Of a stretch of 61,182 bases of DNA, positions 17,291 to 26,151 are shown in pieces (the first letter of the stretch is position 1; every line of letters starts with the position of its first letter). Position numbers and translations under genes: made by a program. The notes under the pieces are model-generated. The model searched no databases. It saw nothing but the letters and a program-made list of their open reading frames with translations, and was not told the origin of the DNA. Source of the stretch: Flavobacteriaceae bacterium UBA4439 (lineage in GTDB: Bacteria > Bacteroidota > Bacteroidia > Flavobacteriales > Flavobacteriaceae); assembly GCA_002390455.1 (NCBI GenBank), contig DGPN01000050.1:1-61182 (forward strand), in the 5' to 3' direction.

Positions 17291-17986
17291 ATGAAACGGT
17301 TTTGGCTTTTTTTTGTACTTCTCTGCCTTCACCTCCATTCTAGAGCACAATTTCACGAAGTTGGTGCTTTTTTGGGAGGTGGAAACTATATAGGAGACAT
17401 TGGAGCTAATTACTTCGTTTTTCCCGAAAATCCAACCTTTGGGTTGGTGTATAAATGGAATCGAACAACCCGCTACTCCTTTCGGGCCAATGCCATGATC
17501 ATGAATATTAAAAAAAGTGATTACTCACCTGCAGATTTTGCCCGATTCAATCGAAGGTATCGATTTGAAAATCAGATCATGGAGTTTTCGGCGGGAATGG
17601 AATTCAATTTTTACGATTTTAACCTGCATGGTAGCGAAAAAAAAATAGCACCTTACTTGTTTCTTGGGGCTGGTTTAATAAGGTATGACCTTTTTTACCA
17701 CGAACCCAATACCTTGGAGACCATAGAATACGGCAAAGGAGGGGAAATTACTTTACCAGCCATTATTGGGGCAAAGGTTAACGTTTCTCCTTTTGTGGTA
17801 ATGGGTTTGGAAGTGGGGGTGAGATATACTTTAACAGACAACCTGGATGGAAGTGCTCCTGAAACAGAAGAAAGTATTACCAATAATTTGAAATTCGGAA
17901 ATATAAACAATAATGACTGGTATGTTTTTACTGGTTTAACAATTTCATTTACCTTTGGCGATCTGCCGTGTTATTGTAAAGAATGA
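17291..17986 (+). CDS. porG: PorG-like outer membrane beta-barrel (DUF6089)
   Basis: This is a 231-residue outer membrane beta-barrel with a Sec signal peptide ending HSRAQ at about residue 20. The opening FHEVGAFLGGGNYIGDIG is typical of DUF6089. Family members include PorG, an outer membrane partner of the T9SS motor/PorK-PorN ring in Porphyromonas. As recalled for Bacteroidetes, the porG-uppS-bamA-ompH order is conserved, and it is what is seen here. Its TGA overlaps the uppS ATG (ATGA). With sprA at 37.8-45.3 kb and the sorting-domain protease, it supports a functional T9SS. Confidence 0.8.
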   Translation: MKRFWLFFVLLCLHLHSRAQFHEVGAFLGGGNYIGDIGANYFVFPENPTFGLVYKWNRTTRYSFRANAMIMNIKKSDYSPADFARFNRRYRFENQIMEFSAGMEFNFYDFNLHGSEKKIAPYLFLGAGLIRYDLFYHEPNTLETIEYGKGGEITLPAIIGAKVNVSPFVVMGLEVGVRYTLTDNLDGSAPETEESITNNLKFGNINNNDWYVFTGLTISFTFGDLPCYCKE

Positions 17987-18720
17987 TCATGAGCGACATT
18001 AAAAATGATATTCCAAAACATCTCGCCATAATTATGGACGGGAACGGTCGTTGGGCCGAGAAGAAAGGAAAAAATAGAATTCACGGACACTCTCATGGCG
18101 TTAGAGCCGTTCAGGAGGTTGTGGAAGAAGCCGTTCAACTCAAGATTGAATATCTTACCCTTTATGCTTTTTCGACCGAAAATTGGAGTAGACCAGAGGA
18201 AGAAATTGGCATTTTAATGAAATTATTGGTCAATACCCTCAGAAGTGAATTTGAAAAACTCCTCGAAAACCGAATCAAATTGAATGTGATAGGAAACATC
18301 GGTCAACTTCCAGAGATCGTTAGAAACGAATTGGAATATGTGGTGGATCAAACTCAAAATAATACTGAAATGACTTTGACCTTGGCCCTTAGTTATGGTG
18401 GCAGAGAAGAACTTGCCAATGTGTTGAAGCAACTGGCATACAAAGTTAAAGATAATATAATTTCTCCCGAAAAAATTGACCAATCCATTATAAATGAGCA
18501 TCTTTACACGCAAAATTTGCCAGATGTGGATTTACTGATTCGAACCAGTGGAGAAAAGAGAATTAGCAATTTTTTATTATGGCAAATTGCTTACGCAGAA
18601 TTGTATTTTTCTAAAGTACTATGGCCCGATTTTACAAAAAAACATTTACACAAAGCATTAACCAGTTACCAAAAAAGAGAGCGCAGATTTGGAAAAACAA
18701 GTAAGCAACTTCTTGGGTAA
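17983..18720 (+). CDS. uppS: Isoprenyl transferase (undecaprenyl-PP synthase)
   Basis: UppS elongates farnesyl diphosphate with isopentenyl units to make the C55 lipid carrier for peptidoglycan and other surface glycans. The catalytic IIMDGNGRWA motif with its Asp lies near residue 18, FSTENWSRP near 60, and the C-terminal substrate motif RTSGEKRISNFLLWQIAYAE near 190. The 245 residues are standard. The first ATG overlaps the porG stop. A second ATG two codons on (MSDIKNDIPKHL) is equally possible. Its last 32 bases overlap bamA. Confidence 0.96.
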   Translation: MIMSDIKNDIPKHLAIIMDGNGRWAEKKGKNRIHGHSHGVRAVQEVVEEAVQLKIEYLTLYAFSTENWSRPEEEIGILMKLLVNTLRSEFEKLLENRIKLNVIGNIGQLPEIVRNELEYVVDQTQNNTEMTLTLALSYGGREELANVLKQLAYKVKDNIISPEKIDQSIINEHLYTQNLPDVDLLIRTSGEKRISNFLLWQIAYAELYFSKVLWPDFTKKHLHKALTSYQKRERRFGKTSKQLLG

Positions 18721-21253
18721 ATCATTCAACCCATTCTATACCGTTTTTTGCTCATTTTTCTTATTGGGTGTTTTTTCCATCCAAGCACAGAATCTAGAGG
18801 AGTATGTCAAGGGAAAATTGTACACCATTGATACCATCATGGTAAGTGGCATCAAAACATTTAGCGATCAAACGGTAATTTCCTACAGCCAATTGAGAAA
18901 GGGGCAAAAAATCAACATCCCAGGAGATAAGATCAGTTCTGTGATCAACAAATTATGGAACTTACAGCTTTTTAGTGACATCAATTTCTACATCAACCAT
19001 ATTGACGGAGACCGTGTTGCATTGGATATCGAGATTGAGGAATTGCCTTCATTGAGTGAAGTGAAAATCAATGGATTAAAAAAGTCCAAAATTGAACCAC
19101 TGATTACAGAGACTGAGCTTAAGGCCGGAAAAAAACTTTCAGAAAGCTTCTTGTCCAATACCAAGAATTACATCATTAATAAATTTCAAAAAGAAGGTTT
19201 CCTCAATACCAAAGTTGCCTTTAATACTATTCCCGACACCATCAATTCCAATAACTTTAAAATGGTGGTCAATATAGATTTGGGTGAGCGGGTGAAAATC
19301 AAAGCCATCAACTTTGAAGGAAACGAAGTGTTCAAGGATAAAAAACTGAGGTCAAAACTCAAAAAAACCAAACAAAAGTTTCCCTTGAGGTTTTGGAAAA
19401 AATCCAAATTTATAGAAGAAGATTTTGAAGAAGGAAAGCATAACCTATTGGACTTTTACAAAGAAAAAGGATATAGGGATGCTAGAATTATTCAGGACAC
19501 CTTAGTTACCAACGATGACAATTCCATCACGATCAATTTCAATATGGAAGAGGGTAACCAATATTACTTTGGAGACATCTCCTATTTGGGAAATTCGGTT
19601 TATACTGATTATCAACTCAGTCAGTTGTTGGGAATCAAAAAAGGAGACACCTACGATGGCGTATTATTGAAGAAGAGAATTGCGGATGAAAAGCCTGACG
19701 CCAACGACCTTACCAATTTGTACCAAAACAATGGTTATCTATTTTCAAACATCAATGCGGTCGAGGTAAGTGCTGAAAATGATACCATCAATTTTGAAAT
19801 AAGGGTATCTGAAGGTAAACTGGCAAGCTTCAATAAAATTTCTGTGATCGGGAACACAAAGACCAACGATCATGTGATTTACAGAGAGTTGAGGACTAAA
19901 CCTGGAGAGTTGTACAGCAAGGACATGGTGGTTAGAACGGTAAGAGAACTGGGGCAACTAGGATTTTTTGATGCAGAAAATATCGATCCCCAATTTAAAA
20001 ATGTAAATCCCAATGCTGGTACAGTAGATATTGAATACGGATTGGTTGAAGCTGGAGCAAGCCAAATTGAACTTCAGGGAGGATACGGTGGTGGAGGATT
20101 CATCGGTACCCTTGGACTGTCGTTTAATAATTTTTCCCTTAAAAATATCTTTAACTTTGATACCTATAAACCCCTACCCATGGGGGATGGTCAAAGCCTG
20201 AGTTTAAGGCTTCAAGCCAGTCAGTTTTACAGCACCTATAGTTTTAGTTTTGCAGAACCTTGGATGGGAGGTCGAGAACCAGTTCAATTTTCTACCTCAT
20301 TATCCCATACTGTTCAATACCGCTACGATTATCTTACTGGAAGAGCCGATGAAAGCCAATTTTTTCAAATCAGTGGGTTGACCCTAGGTTTGGCCAAAAG
20401 ACTAAAAGTACCTGATGACTTCTTTACTCTTTCCCAAGCCATTGCCTTTCAGTATTACAATCTCAACAATTATTACACGGGCTTGTTCACTTTTGGGGAT
20501 GGAAGTGCCAACAACCTTACCTATACGATAGCTTTGTCGCGAAACAATACATTCACCAATCCTATTTTCCCTATTGGAGGTTCAAAATTTACCGTCAGTG
20601 GAAAATTTACCCCTCCCTACTCCCTGATCAACGGAATTGATTTTAGCAATTTGGAGAATCAGAGAGAATTTCAATTGCCTAACGGTGACCCCGATGTCGC
20701 CAAAATCGATCAAGAAAAGTTTAGATGGTTGGAATACTACAAACTAAAATTTACAGGAGAGTGGTATACCAGCATCATTGGAAAACTTGTTTTTAAAGCC
20801 CAAACCGATTTTGGTTTTATAGGAACCTATAATCAAGAACGTGGAAATATCCCATTCGAAAGATTTTATTTAGGTGGAGACGGAATGCAAAATTATGCCC
20901 TTGATGGTCGAGAAACCATTTCACTTAGGGGTTATAAAAACCAATCGCTTTCCAGTAGGGACGGTTCTCTATTGTATAACAAATTTACATTCGAACTGCG
21001 TTATCCCATCACCCTTAAACCGAGTGCTTCGATTTTTGCACTCTCATTTTTGGAGTCGGGAAATGGATATGACAGTTTTAGAGACTTCAATCCTTTTAAC
21101 TCCAAGCGATCTGCAGGAATGGGCGTTAGGATCTTCATGCCAGCGTTTGGATTACTAGGTATCGATTTTGGTTATGGATTTGACAGTCCACTGATCAACA
21201 ACGACAGTCCCAACGGGTGGGAGACCCATTTCATCATCGGGCAACAGTTTTAA
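18689..21253 (+). CDS. bamA: Outer membrane assembly factor BamA
   Basis: BamA inserts beta-barrel proteins into the outer membrane. The 854-residue protein has a signal peptide (hydrophobic stretch near 16-32, ending SIQAQ). Five POTRA domains span about residues 45-430 (repeated patterns such as GLKKSKIEPLI, GNSVYTDYQL, GNTKTNDHVIYRELRTKPGELY). A C-terminal 16-strand barrel carries the RGYKNQSLSS segment of the L6 loop and ends in Phe. The start must be TTG at 18689 inside uppS, because no ATG or GTG exists before the signal peptide. This implies translational coupling. Confidence 0.94.
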   Translation: MEKQVSNFLGKSFNPFYTVFCSFFLLGVFSIQAQNLEEYVKGKLYTIDTIMVSGIKTFSDQTVISYSQLRKGQKINIPGDKISSVINKLWNLQLFSDINFYINHIDGDRVALDIEIEELPSLSEVKINGLKKSKIEPLITETELKAGKKLSESFLSNTKNYIINKFQKEGFLNTKVAFNTIPDTINSNNFKMVVNIDLGERVKIKAINFEGNEVFKDKKLRSKLKKTKQKFPLRFWKKSKFIEEDFEEGKHNLLDFYKEKGYRDARIIQDTLVTNDDNSITINFNMEEGNQYYFGDISYLGNSVYTDYQLSQLLGIKKGDTYDGVLLKKRIADEKPDANDLTNLYQNNGYLFSNINAVEVSAENDTINFEIRVSEGKLASFNKISVIGNTKTNDHVIYRELRTKPGELYSKDMVVRTVRELGQLGFFDAENIDPQFKNVNPNAGTVDIEYGLVEAGASQIELQGGYGGGGFIGTLGLSFNNFSLKNIFNFDTYKPLPMGDGQSLSLRLQASQFYSTYSFSFAEPWMGGREPVQFSTSLSHTVQYRYDYLTGRADESQFFQISGLTLGLAKRLKVPDDFFTLSQAIAFQYYNLNNYYTGLFTFGDGSANNLTYTIALSRNNTFTNPIFPIGGSKFTVSGKFTPPYSLINGIDFSNLENQREFQLPNGDPDVAKIDQEKFRWLEYYKLKFTGEWYTSIIGKLVFKAQTDFGFIGTYNQERGNIPFERFYLGGDGMQNYALDGRETISLRGYKNQSLSSRDGSLLYNKFTFELRYPITLKPSASIFALSFLESGNGYDSFRDFNPFNSKRSAGMGVRIFMPAFGLLGIDFGYGFDSPLINNDSPNGWETHFIIGQQF

Positions 21254-21328
21254 TCACTAAATCCCTTAAGTGTTAAAATAATCTACCAATTTGAGCGTTT
21301 ACATTTAAAAGTTTAGTTCCTCATATTC

Positions 21329-21916
21329 ATGAAAACAAAATTGTTTCTTTCTATAGTATTGTGCTCCGTTTCCCTCTCCATTCAAGCCCAAAGAGGAGCG
21401 CGAATTGCCTACATTGATATGGATGTCATCTTGAGTAAAAACAAGGAGTTTAGGACTGCCAATCAGTTGCTCGACGAAAAAATCGCCCAATGGAAAAAGG
21501 AAATTGAATTAAAAAAAATCCAACTTAAACAAATAGAAGATCAATTTGCTGTTGAGAAAATATTGTTGACTCCCGAGCTCATCGCTGACCGAGAAATGGA
21601 AATCAAAGATTTTGCCTCCGAAGTCGTTTCCCTTCAAGAAAAAAGATTTGGACCCAAAGGGGATATGATGATCCAAAAGAATCAACTCTTAAAACCCGTC
21701 CAAGATCAGGTATTGAGTATTGTTCAAGATATTGCTAAGGAGAGAAAGTATGACTTTGTCTTCGATCGATCTTCTGATATAATTATGTTGTATTCGGCAA
21801 AAAATTACGATATTAGCGACCTAGTTTTAAGAAGAATTCAGTCACAAGAGAGAATAAAAGAAAGAAAAGAAAAAATAAATTCTGCTAACAAAGTCCTAGA
21901 CGGATTGAATAATTAA
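21329..21916 (+). CDS. OmpH/Skp family periplasmic chaperone 1
   Basis: This is a 195-residue periplasmic holdase of the Skp/OmpH family that would escort unfolded outer membrane proteins toward BamA. The signal peptide ends SIQAQ at about residue 21. The core opens ARIAYIDMDVIL, followed by long Lys/Glu-rich coiled-coil helices (about 50-120) and a C-terminal beta return (YDFVFDRSSDIIMLYS). A charged ~30-residue tail after that is longer than in the second copy. It lies directly between bamA and the second skp-like gene, 75 bases after bamA. Confidence 0.9.
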   Translation: MKTKLFLSIVLCSVSLSIQAQRGARIAYIDMDVILSKNKEFRTANQLLDEKIAQWKKEIELKKIQLKQIEDQFAVEKILLTPELIADREMEIKDFASEVVSLQEKRFGPKGDMMIQKNQLLKPVQDQVLSIVQDIAKERKYDFVFDRSSDIIMLYSAKNYDISDLVLRRIQSQERIKERKEKINSANKVLDGLNN

Positions 21917-21935
21917 AATAATAAATTTTAAAATA

Positions 21936-22445
21936 ATGAAAAAAATTAAAATCCTATTTTTACCCCTGATGTTTTTATTTGCTCCTTTGAGTACGGTCAA
22001 TGCCCAAGCCAAAGTAGCGCACATTGAAGTTCAAAAATTAATCAGCGAGATGCCTGAGGTAATTGCCGCTCAAAAAGAATTAAAAAAACTGGAAGAGTCT
22101 TATACTGCTGAGATGGAAACTACTTACAAGGAATTCCAAACTAAAGCTCAAACCTATGCTGCCGATGCGGCCAATCAGACCGAAATCACCAATCAATCTC
22201 GTCAAAAAGAGTTGGAAGGCATGCAAAAAAATATCCAAGAGTATCAGCAAACAGTTTCCCAAGATTTACAAAAAAAGTCTGTTGATATGATGAAGCCTCT
22301 TATTGACAAGGCCAAAGCTGCTATTGATAAAGTTGCTACTGATTTGGGATACAATTACGTATTGGATTCCTCTGCTGGAGGTAGCGTCATCATTGCCAAA
22401 GGAAAAGACATTATGGCCGATGTTAAAAAAGAATTAGGATTTTAG
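21936..22445 (+). CDS. OmpH/Skp family periplasmic chaperone 2
   Basis: This is a 169-residue paralogue of the preceding gene, 19 bases downstream. The signal peptide ends VNAQA. The core shows AKVAHIEVQKLISEMPE, long Gln/Lys/Glu coiled-coil helices, and the C-terminal NYVLDSSAGGSVIIAKG. As a trimeric Skp-like holdase it would work with BamA. Having two tandem, diverged copies after bamA is common in Bacteroidetes. A strong terminator follows 20 bases after the stop and closes the porG-uppS-bamA-ompH-ompH unit. Confidence 0.92.
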   Translation: MKKIKILFLPLMFLFAPLSTVNAQAKVAHIEVQKLISEMPEVIAAQKELKKLEESYTAEMETTYKEFQTKAQTYAADAANQTEITNQSRQKELEGMQKNIQEYQQTVSQDLQKKSVDMMKPLIDKAKAAIDKVATDLGYNYVLDSSAGGSVIIAKGKDIMADVKKELGF

Positions 22446-22465
22446 TCTATATCCATCAAAACTAT

Positions 22466-22493
22466 AAACTCCCATTCGTGGGAGTTTTTTTTT
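22466..22493 (+). terminator. Intrinsic terminator after the ompH pair
   Basis: A perfect stem AACTCCCA / TGGGAGTT around a TTCG tetraloop, followed by a run of T. It ends the bamA-ompH transcript and lies 4 bases before the end of the convergent carbonic anhydrase gene, which probably uses its A-rich side as its own terminator. Confidence 0.9.
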
Positions 22494-22496
22494 GCC

Positions 22497-23006
22497 TTAT
22501 TTGAACCAAGAGGCGTATTGAATGTAATTGGCCGCAATACGTTCGATTTCTCCTTTTTGCAATTCAGGGCTAATTTCTTTGATTTTTTTGGCAGGAATAC
22601 CAGCATAAACACAGCCCTCAGGAACAATAGTGTTTTTAGGTAAAACACTGCCTGCGGCAATAATGCTATTGGAGCCTACCACACTATCATCCATAATAAT
22701 GCTTCCCATTCCAATCAAAACCCTATCCTTAATGGTACAACCGTGAACAATGGCATTGTGACCTATGGACACATCATCGCCTATGATGGTAGCTGACCGC
22801 TCAAAAGTTCCATGGATCACGGCCCCGTCTTGAATATTAATCCTATTCCCCATTAGTATACTATTTACGTCTCCTCTTACAACGGCCTGGTACCATACAG
22901 AACAATCGTCTCCCATAATGATCTCACCGATAAGGGTTGCATTTTCAGCAAAAAAACAGTTTTTACCGTATTGAGGTGTAAATCCTCGAACTGACTTAAT
23001 CAACAT
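22497..23006 (-). CDS. Gamma-carbonic anhydrase family protein
   Basis: This is a 169-residue left-handed beta-helix protein with hexapeptide repeats (for example CSVWYQAVVRGDVNSI and GNRINIQDGAVIHGTF). Three histidines in metal-binding register (His65, His83 and His88 in IGHNAIVHGC) match the YrdA/PaaY group of gamma-carbonic anhydrases, which form trimers with zinc or iron at subunit interfaces. Family members may hydrate CO2, but many show weak or unknown activity. It stands alone, convergent to the ompH unit and divergent from nfu. Confidence 0.88.
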   Translation of the reverse strand: MLIKSVRGFTPQYGKNCFFAENATLIGEIIMGDDCSVWYQAVVRGDVNSILMGNRINIQDGAVIHGTFERSATIIGDDVSIGHNAIVHGCTIKDRVLIGMGSIIMDDSVVGSNSIIAAGSVLPKNTIVPEGCVYAGIPAKKIKEISPELQKGEIERIAANYIQYASWFK

Positions 23007-23067
23007 AATTGTGCTTTGATGTCTAAATTATAAAATTGATCTTTAAGATCCTTGGATTTGTTTTTGC

Positions 23068-23075
23068 TAAATTTG
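23068..23075 (+). promoter_or_regulatory. Candidate -7 element for nfu
   Basis: TAAATTTG matches TAnnTTTG and ends 11 bases before the chosen nfu ATG at 23087. A transcript starting about 6 bases downstream would have almost no leader. No TTG lies at the usual -33 spacing. The element speaks against the longer frame opening with TTG at 23036. Confidence 0.4.
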
Positions 23076-23086
23076 TAAAAAAAAAG

Positions 23087-23983
23087 ATGAAAAAGATCAG
23101 CATCGTAGCCACTTGTAAAAAGGGAGCCACTGTCGCAAAATTTAGCATTACTCCTCCCCTAGATATTTCAGTATCTAAGACCTTTATTAATATCGATCAA
23201 GCTGCTGATGCTCCTCTTGTTAAACAGTTGTTTTTCTTACCTTTTGTAAAAAAGGTAGCGCTGGAAAACAGTACATTGATCGTGGAACGTTTCGAAATTT
23301 TAGAATGGGAAGAAGTGATCCAAGAAGTTGCAGAACAAATCGAAGACTACCTCAATGAAGGTGGGGCGATTCTCAATGAAGTGAAAAAAGTTGAAAAAAT
23401 ACCCGTTACGGTTTATGCGGAAAGCACCCCCAACCCTGCAACCATGAAGTTTGTGGTCAATAAAAAAATAACCGACAAGACACTCTCTTTCGAAAATACC
23501 GATAGTGCACAAGGAGCCCCTTTGGTCAAGGAACTTTTTAATTTTCCTTTTGTCAAAGAAGTTTTTATGGATGAAAATTATATTTCCGTTTCCAAAAACG
23601 ATACTGCTCAATGGGAGGAAGTTGTTATGGAAATCAGAGGATTCATCAAATCCTATTTGGAGGAAGAGAAAACCATATTGGACCCCTCTTTTGTTTCATT
23701 CGGTCAAGATTCAAACACTACAAATCCAAATCAAGAGCTGAATGATACTGAGCAAGAGATTGTAAAGATTCTGGAAGAATACGTCAAACCTGCTGTAGCC
23801 TCAGATGGAGGAAACATCATTTTTGACTCCTACGAGGATGCCGACAAAAGGGTTAAAGTAGTACTTCAAGGTGCGTGCAGTGGCTGCCCCTCCTCTACCT
23901 TTACCCTCAAAAATGGTATCGAAAACATATTAAAGGAAATGCTTCCCGGTAAAGTTGAACTGGTAGAGGCCGTCAACGGATAA
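23087..23983 (+). CDS. nfu: NifU-type iron-sulfur scaffold with duplicated N domain
   Basis: This is an Nfu-type protein that carries and delivers Fe-S clusters in the cytoplasm. It has 298 residues from the ATG at 23087. Two successive Nfu N-terminal domains are visible: the first with DISVSKTFINIDQAADAPLV and FVKKV, the second with ESTPNPATMKFVVNK, GAPLVKELFNFPFVKEV. A C-terminal NifU domain carries the cluster-binding CSGC motif in LQGACSGCPSSTFTL. The tandem N domain is a Bacteroidetes-type arrangement. The longer frame to 23036 would start with TTG upstream of a promoter-like element. Its stop codon forms a palindrome with the tsaB stop. Confidence 0.9.
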   Translation: MKKISIVATCKKGATVAKFSITPPLDISVSKTFINIDQAADAPLVKQLFFLPFVKKVALENSTLIVERFEILEWEEVIQEVAEQIEDYLNEGGAILNEVKKVEKIPVTVYAESTPNPATMKFVVNKKITDKTLSFENTDSAQGAPLVKELFNFPFVKEVFMDENYISVSKNDTAQWEEVVMEIRGFIKSYLEEEKTILDPSFVSFGQDSNTTNPNQELNDTEQEIVKILEEYVKPAVASDGGNIIFDSYEDADKRVKVVLQGACSGCPSSTFTLKNGIENILKEMLPGKVELVEAVNG

Positions 23984-23984
23984 G

Positions 23985-24668
23985 TTATCCGCCAATTTTC
24001 TTGGCAGTGGTGTAAAAATCCTTAAGGTAAAAAGGTTCAAAATAGGCCACATCTTCAAACTTTTGAGCTTGGAATGCTTTCCAGGCCAAAGGAACCATTT
24101 CTGCAGCAGAAGGATGCTGAATGTCGCTCCGGTATACGATATGGTTGGCCTCAAATAATTCTTTGCATTTTTGGGCACCTTCACCCATAAAAACCCACTG
24201 AACATCGGTTGGAAATTCTTTAAAACTCTCAGCAGTCAAAACTTCAGCAAAGGTGGGTTTTACGACTTCCTTCATTTCGTTAAGGATCATTACGTAAACC
24301 TCCATCCGACGGGCATCAAACATGGGGAATAATAATGCTTGATTATTGTCCTGATACTTTTCGGATAAAATTTGAAGAGAATTTACTGCAATAAGAGGCA
24401 AATCCAAAGCAAAACAAATGCCTTTTGCGGCTGCTACTCCGATTCTCAAGCCAGTATAAGAACCTGGTCCCTTACTCACCGCTACGGCATCGAGAGCGGA
24501 CATCTCCAATTGGGCTTCTTTCAATACCTCTTGAATAAAAACGTGAAGCTTTTCACTGTGACTGAATTGCTCCGAATGGAGTTCCTTTAGAGCCAGTATG
24601 GTCCCAGATCTACTGATGGCAACAGAACAGTTCTTGGTGGCGGTCTCTATATGCAGTATTACACTCAC
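23985..24668 (-). CDS. tsaB: tRNA threonylcarbamoyladenosine protein TsaB
   Basis: TsaB is the inactive ASKHA-fold partner that, with TsaD and TsaE, transfers the threonylcarbamoyl group to A37 of ANN-decoding tRNAs. The N-terminal ILHIETATKNCSVA and the diagnostic SKGPGSYTGLRIGVAAAKG near residue 70 are clear. I chose the GTG at 24668 (227 residues), since related proteins begin one or two residues before ILxIETAT. The longer frame opens with TTG at 24689. It ends one base from the nfu stop. Confidence 0.93.
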   Translation of the reverse strand: MSVILHIETATKNCSVAISRSGTILALKELHSEQFSHSEKLHVFIQEVLKEAQLEMSALDAVAVSKGPGSYTGLRIGVAAAKGICFALDLPLIAVNSLQILSEKYQDNNQALLFPMFDARRMEVYVMILNEMKEVVKPTFAEVLTAESFKEFPTDVQWVFMGEGAQKCKELFEANHIVYRSDIQHPSAAEMVPLAWKAFQAQKFEDVAYFEPFYLKDFYTTAKKIGG

Positions 24669-24720
24669 CACACAAAAATAGAAAATCAATGGGTCCTAAG
24701 CGCTCTAAAGCTTTATAAAT

Positions 24721-26145
24721 CTATAGATTAATGGTGATACCAAAATAAAATTCGAGGACTTTCAATTTGAAAATATAATCAAACTTGGCCCTTACCAAAT
24801 CTGATGCGGCTGTTTCAAAGCGTTGCTTGATTTGATTAAAATCGAAAATATTCATCACACCTGCCTCAAAACGATTGATGGCATCTTCATAAGCTTTTTT
24901 TCTTGCCAACTCTGTTTTTTGGGCTGCTTCATAGAATTTAAACGCTCCTTCTGCATTGTTATAGGCTTGATTGATGGTGTTTTCAAGATCGAGTTTTTCT
25001 TGTTCTAATTGATTTTGAGAACGCAATAGATTTACTTTGGAACGCTCCACCCTGTTTCTGGCTACAAAGCCATTGAAAATAGGAATGTTTACTCTCAGAC
25101 CAAAATTATGTCCTGCGTTCTGGTCAAATTGCTCTCCAAAAGGAATCGGGCCAATAGCCCTGTTGCCCTCCACAGAGCGCAATACAGGATCTTTGGTCGA
25201 GGATACAAATCCTATGGGAACATCTGAGAATATTCCATCTCCTGTAATCCTATCCGCATAGGAAACACGTGTATTGTATCCGTAAAAAGCACTGAGACTC
25301 GGCTGAAGTGTTCCCTTGGCCAACTCTATATCTTTTTCAGCAATGGCGATATTGGTTATGGAAAGTTTAATGTCTTTTCGGTGGGTTAATGCCTTTTCAA
25401 AAATATCCTTGGGCTTCTGGAATAAAATCTGCCCAAATGGTGCCTCTATGTCCATATTTACCACATCAAAATTTTCATAATCCGTAATCAACAGCATCTG
25501 TGCTAAATTGATTTTGGATAGCCTTAAATTATTTTCCGCCTGAATTACTGACTGTTCTTGAGTTGCCATCGTTGCCTCAATTTCCAACAAATCGTATTTT
25601 ACCATGGTTCCGGCATCGATCATTTTTTGGGTTCGATCCGCGTCCTTTTGGGTAATAGCCAATTGGGATCTCTGGACTTCTAATATTTCGACGTTAAAAA
25701 GTATTTGCAAATAGGCATTGGCCACCATCAATCGAACATCGTCTTTCATATCTTCCAATTGATATTCTCCTGCCAAAATGGAAAGATTGGCACGATGCAA
25801 CTGATTTAAGTTTCTGAGGCCATTGTACAAATCAACATTAATACTTGCCCCAAAGGAGGTGTACTGTGTCGTTTTGTTTTCTAGGAGTCCTCGGGTAATA
25901 TCCTGATTCAATCCAACGTTCCAAGTGTGATTAGCCTGAGCATTTAAGGTTGGGAAAAAGTTACCCGTAGCATCGTCTTTATTGATTTCGGCATCATTCA
26001 GGGCGAGTTCGCTTTGTTTAATGTTGATGTTTTTTTCAACAGCCATCTCAACACATTCCACGAGGGTCATGGGTTGGGTCTGTGCCCTGAGGTCAATGCC
26101 TAAAGACAGTAAAATTACAGTCAATAAGAATTGGATTGCTTTCAT
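24721..26145 (-). CDS. TolC family outer membrane efflux protein
   Basis: This is a 474-residue outer membrane factor with a signal peptide ending DLRAQ at about residue 22. Two homologous halves, each with long alpha-helices and short beta strands, show the TolC pattern. The first opens LVECVEMAVEKNINIKQSE. In the second, the repeat begins near DIFEKALTHRKDIKLS. It forms the exit duct of the efflux system encoded just upstream. It is the last gene of the five-gene minus-strand operon (ATPase, permease, permease, adaptor, TolC), 6 bases after the adaptor gene. Confidence 0.92.
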   Translation of the reverse strand: MKAIQFLLTVILLSLGIDLRAQTQPMTLVECVEMAVEKNINIKQSELALNDAEINKDDATGNFFPTLNAQANHTWNVGLNQDITRGLLENKTTQYTSFGASINVDLYNGLRNLNQLHRANLSILAGEYQLEDMKDDVRLMVANAYLQILFNVEILEVQRSQLAITQKDADRTQKMIDAGTMVKYDLLEIEATMATQEQSVIQAENNLRLSKINLAQMLLITDYENFDVVNMDIEAPFGQILFQKPKDIFEKALTHRKDIKLSITNIAIAEKDIELAKGTLQPSLSAFYGYNTRVSYADRITGDGIFSDVPIGFVSSTKDPVLRSVEGNRAIGPIPFGEQFDQNAGHNFGLRVNIPIFNGFVARNRVERSKVNLLRSQNQLEQEKLDLENTINQAYNNAEGAFKFYEAAQKTELARKKAYEDAINRFEAGVMNIFDFNQIKQRFETAASDLVRAKFDYIFKLKVLEFYFGITINL

Positions 26146-26151
26146 ATCTAA

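Noticed and set aside
23036..23086. Longer nfu start at TTG 23036
   Set aside because: It precedes a promoter-like -7 element and adds a hydrophobic, Lys-rich segment foreign to Nfu proteins.
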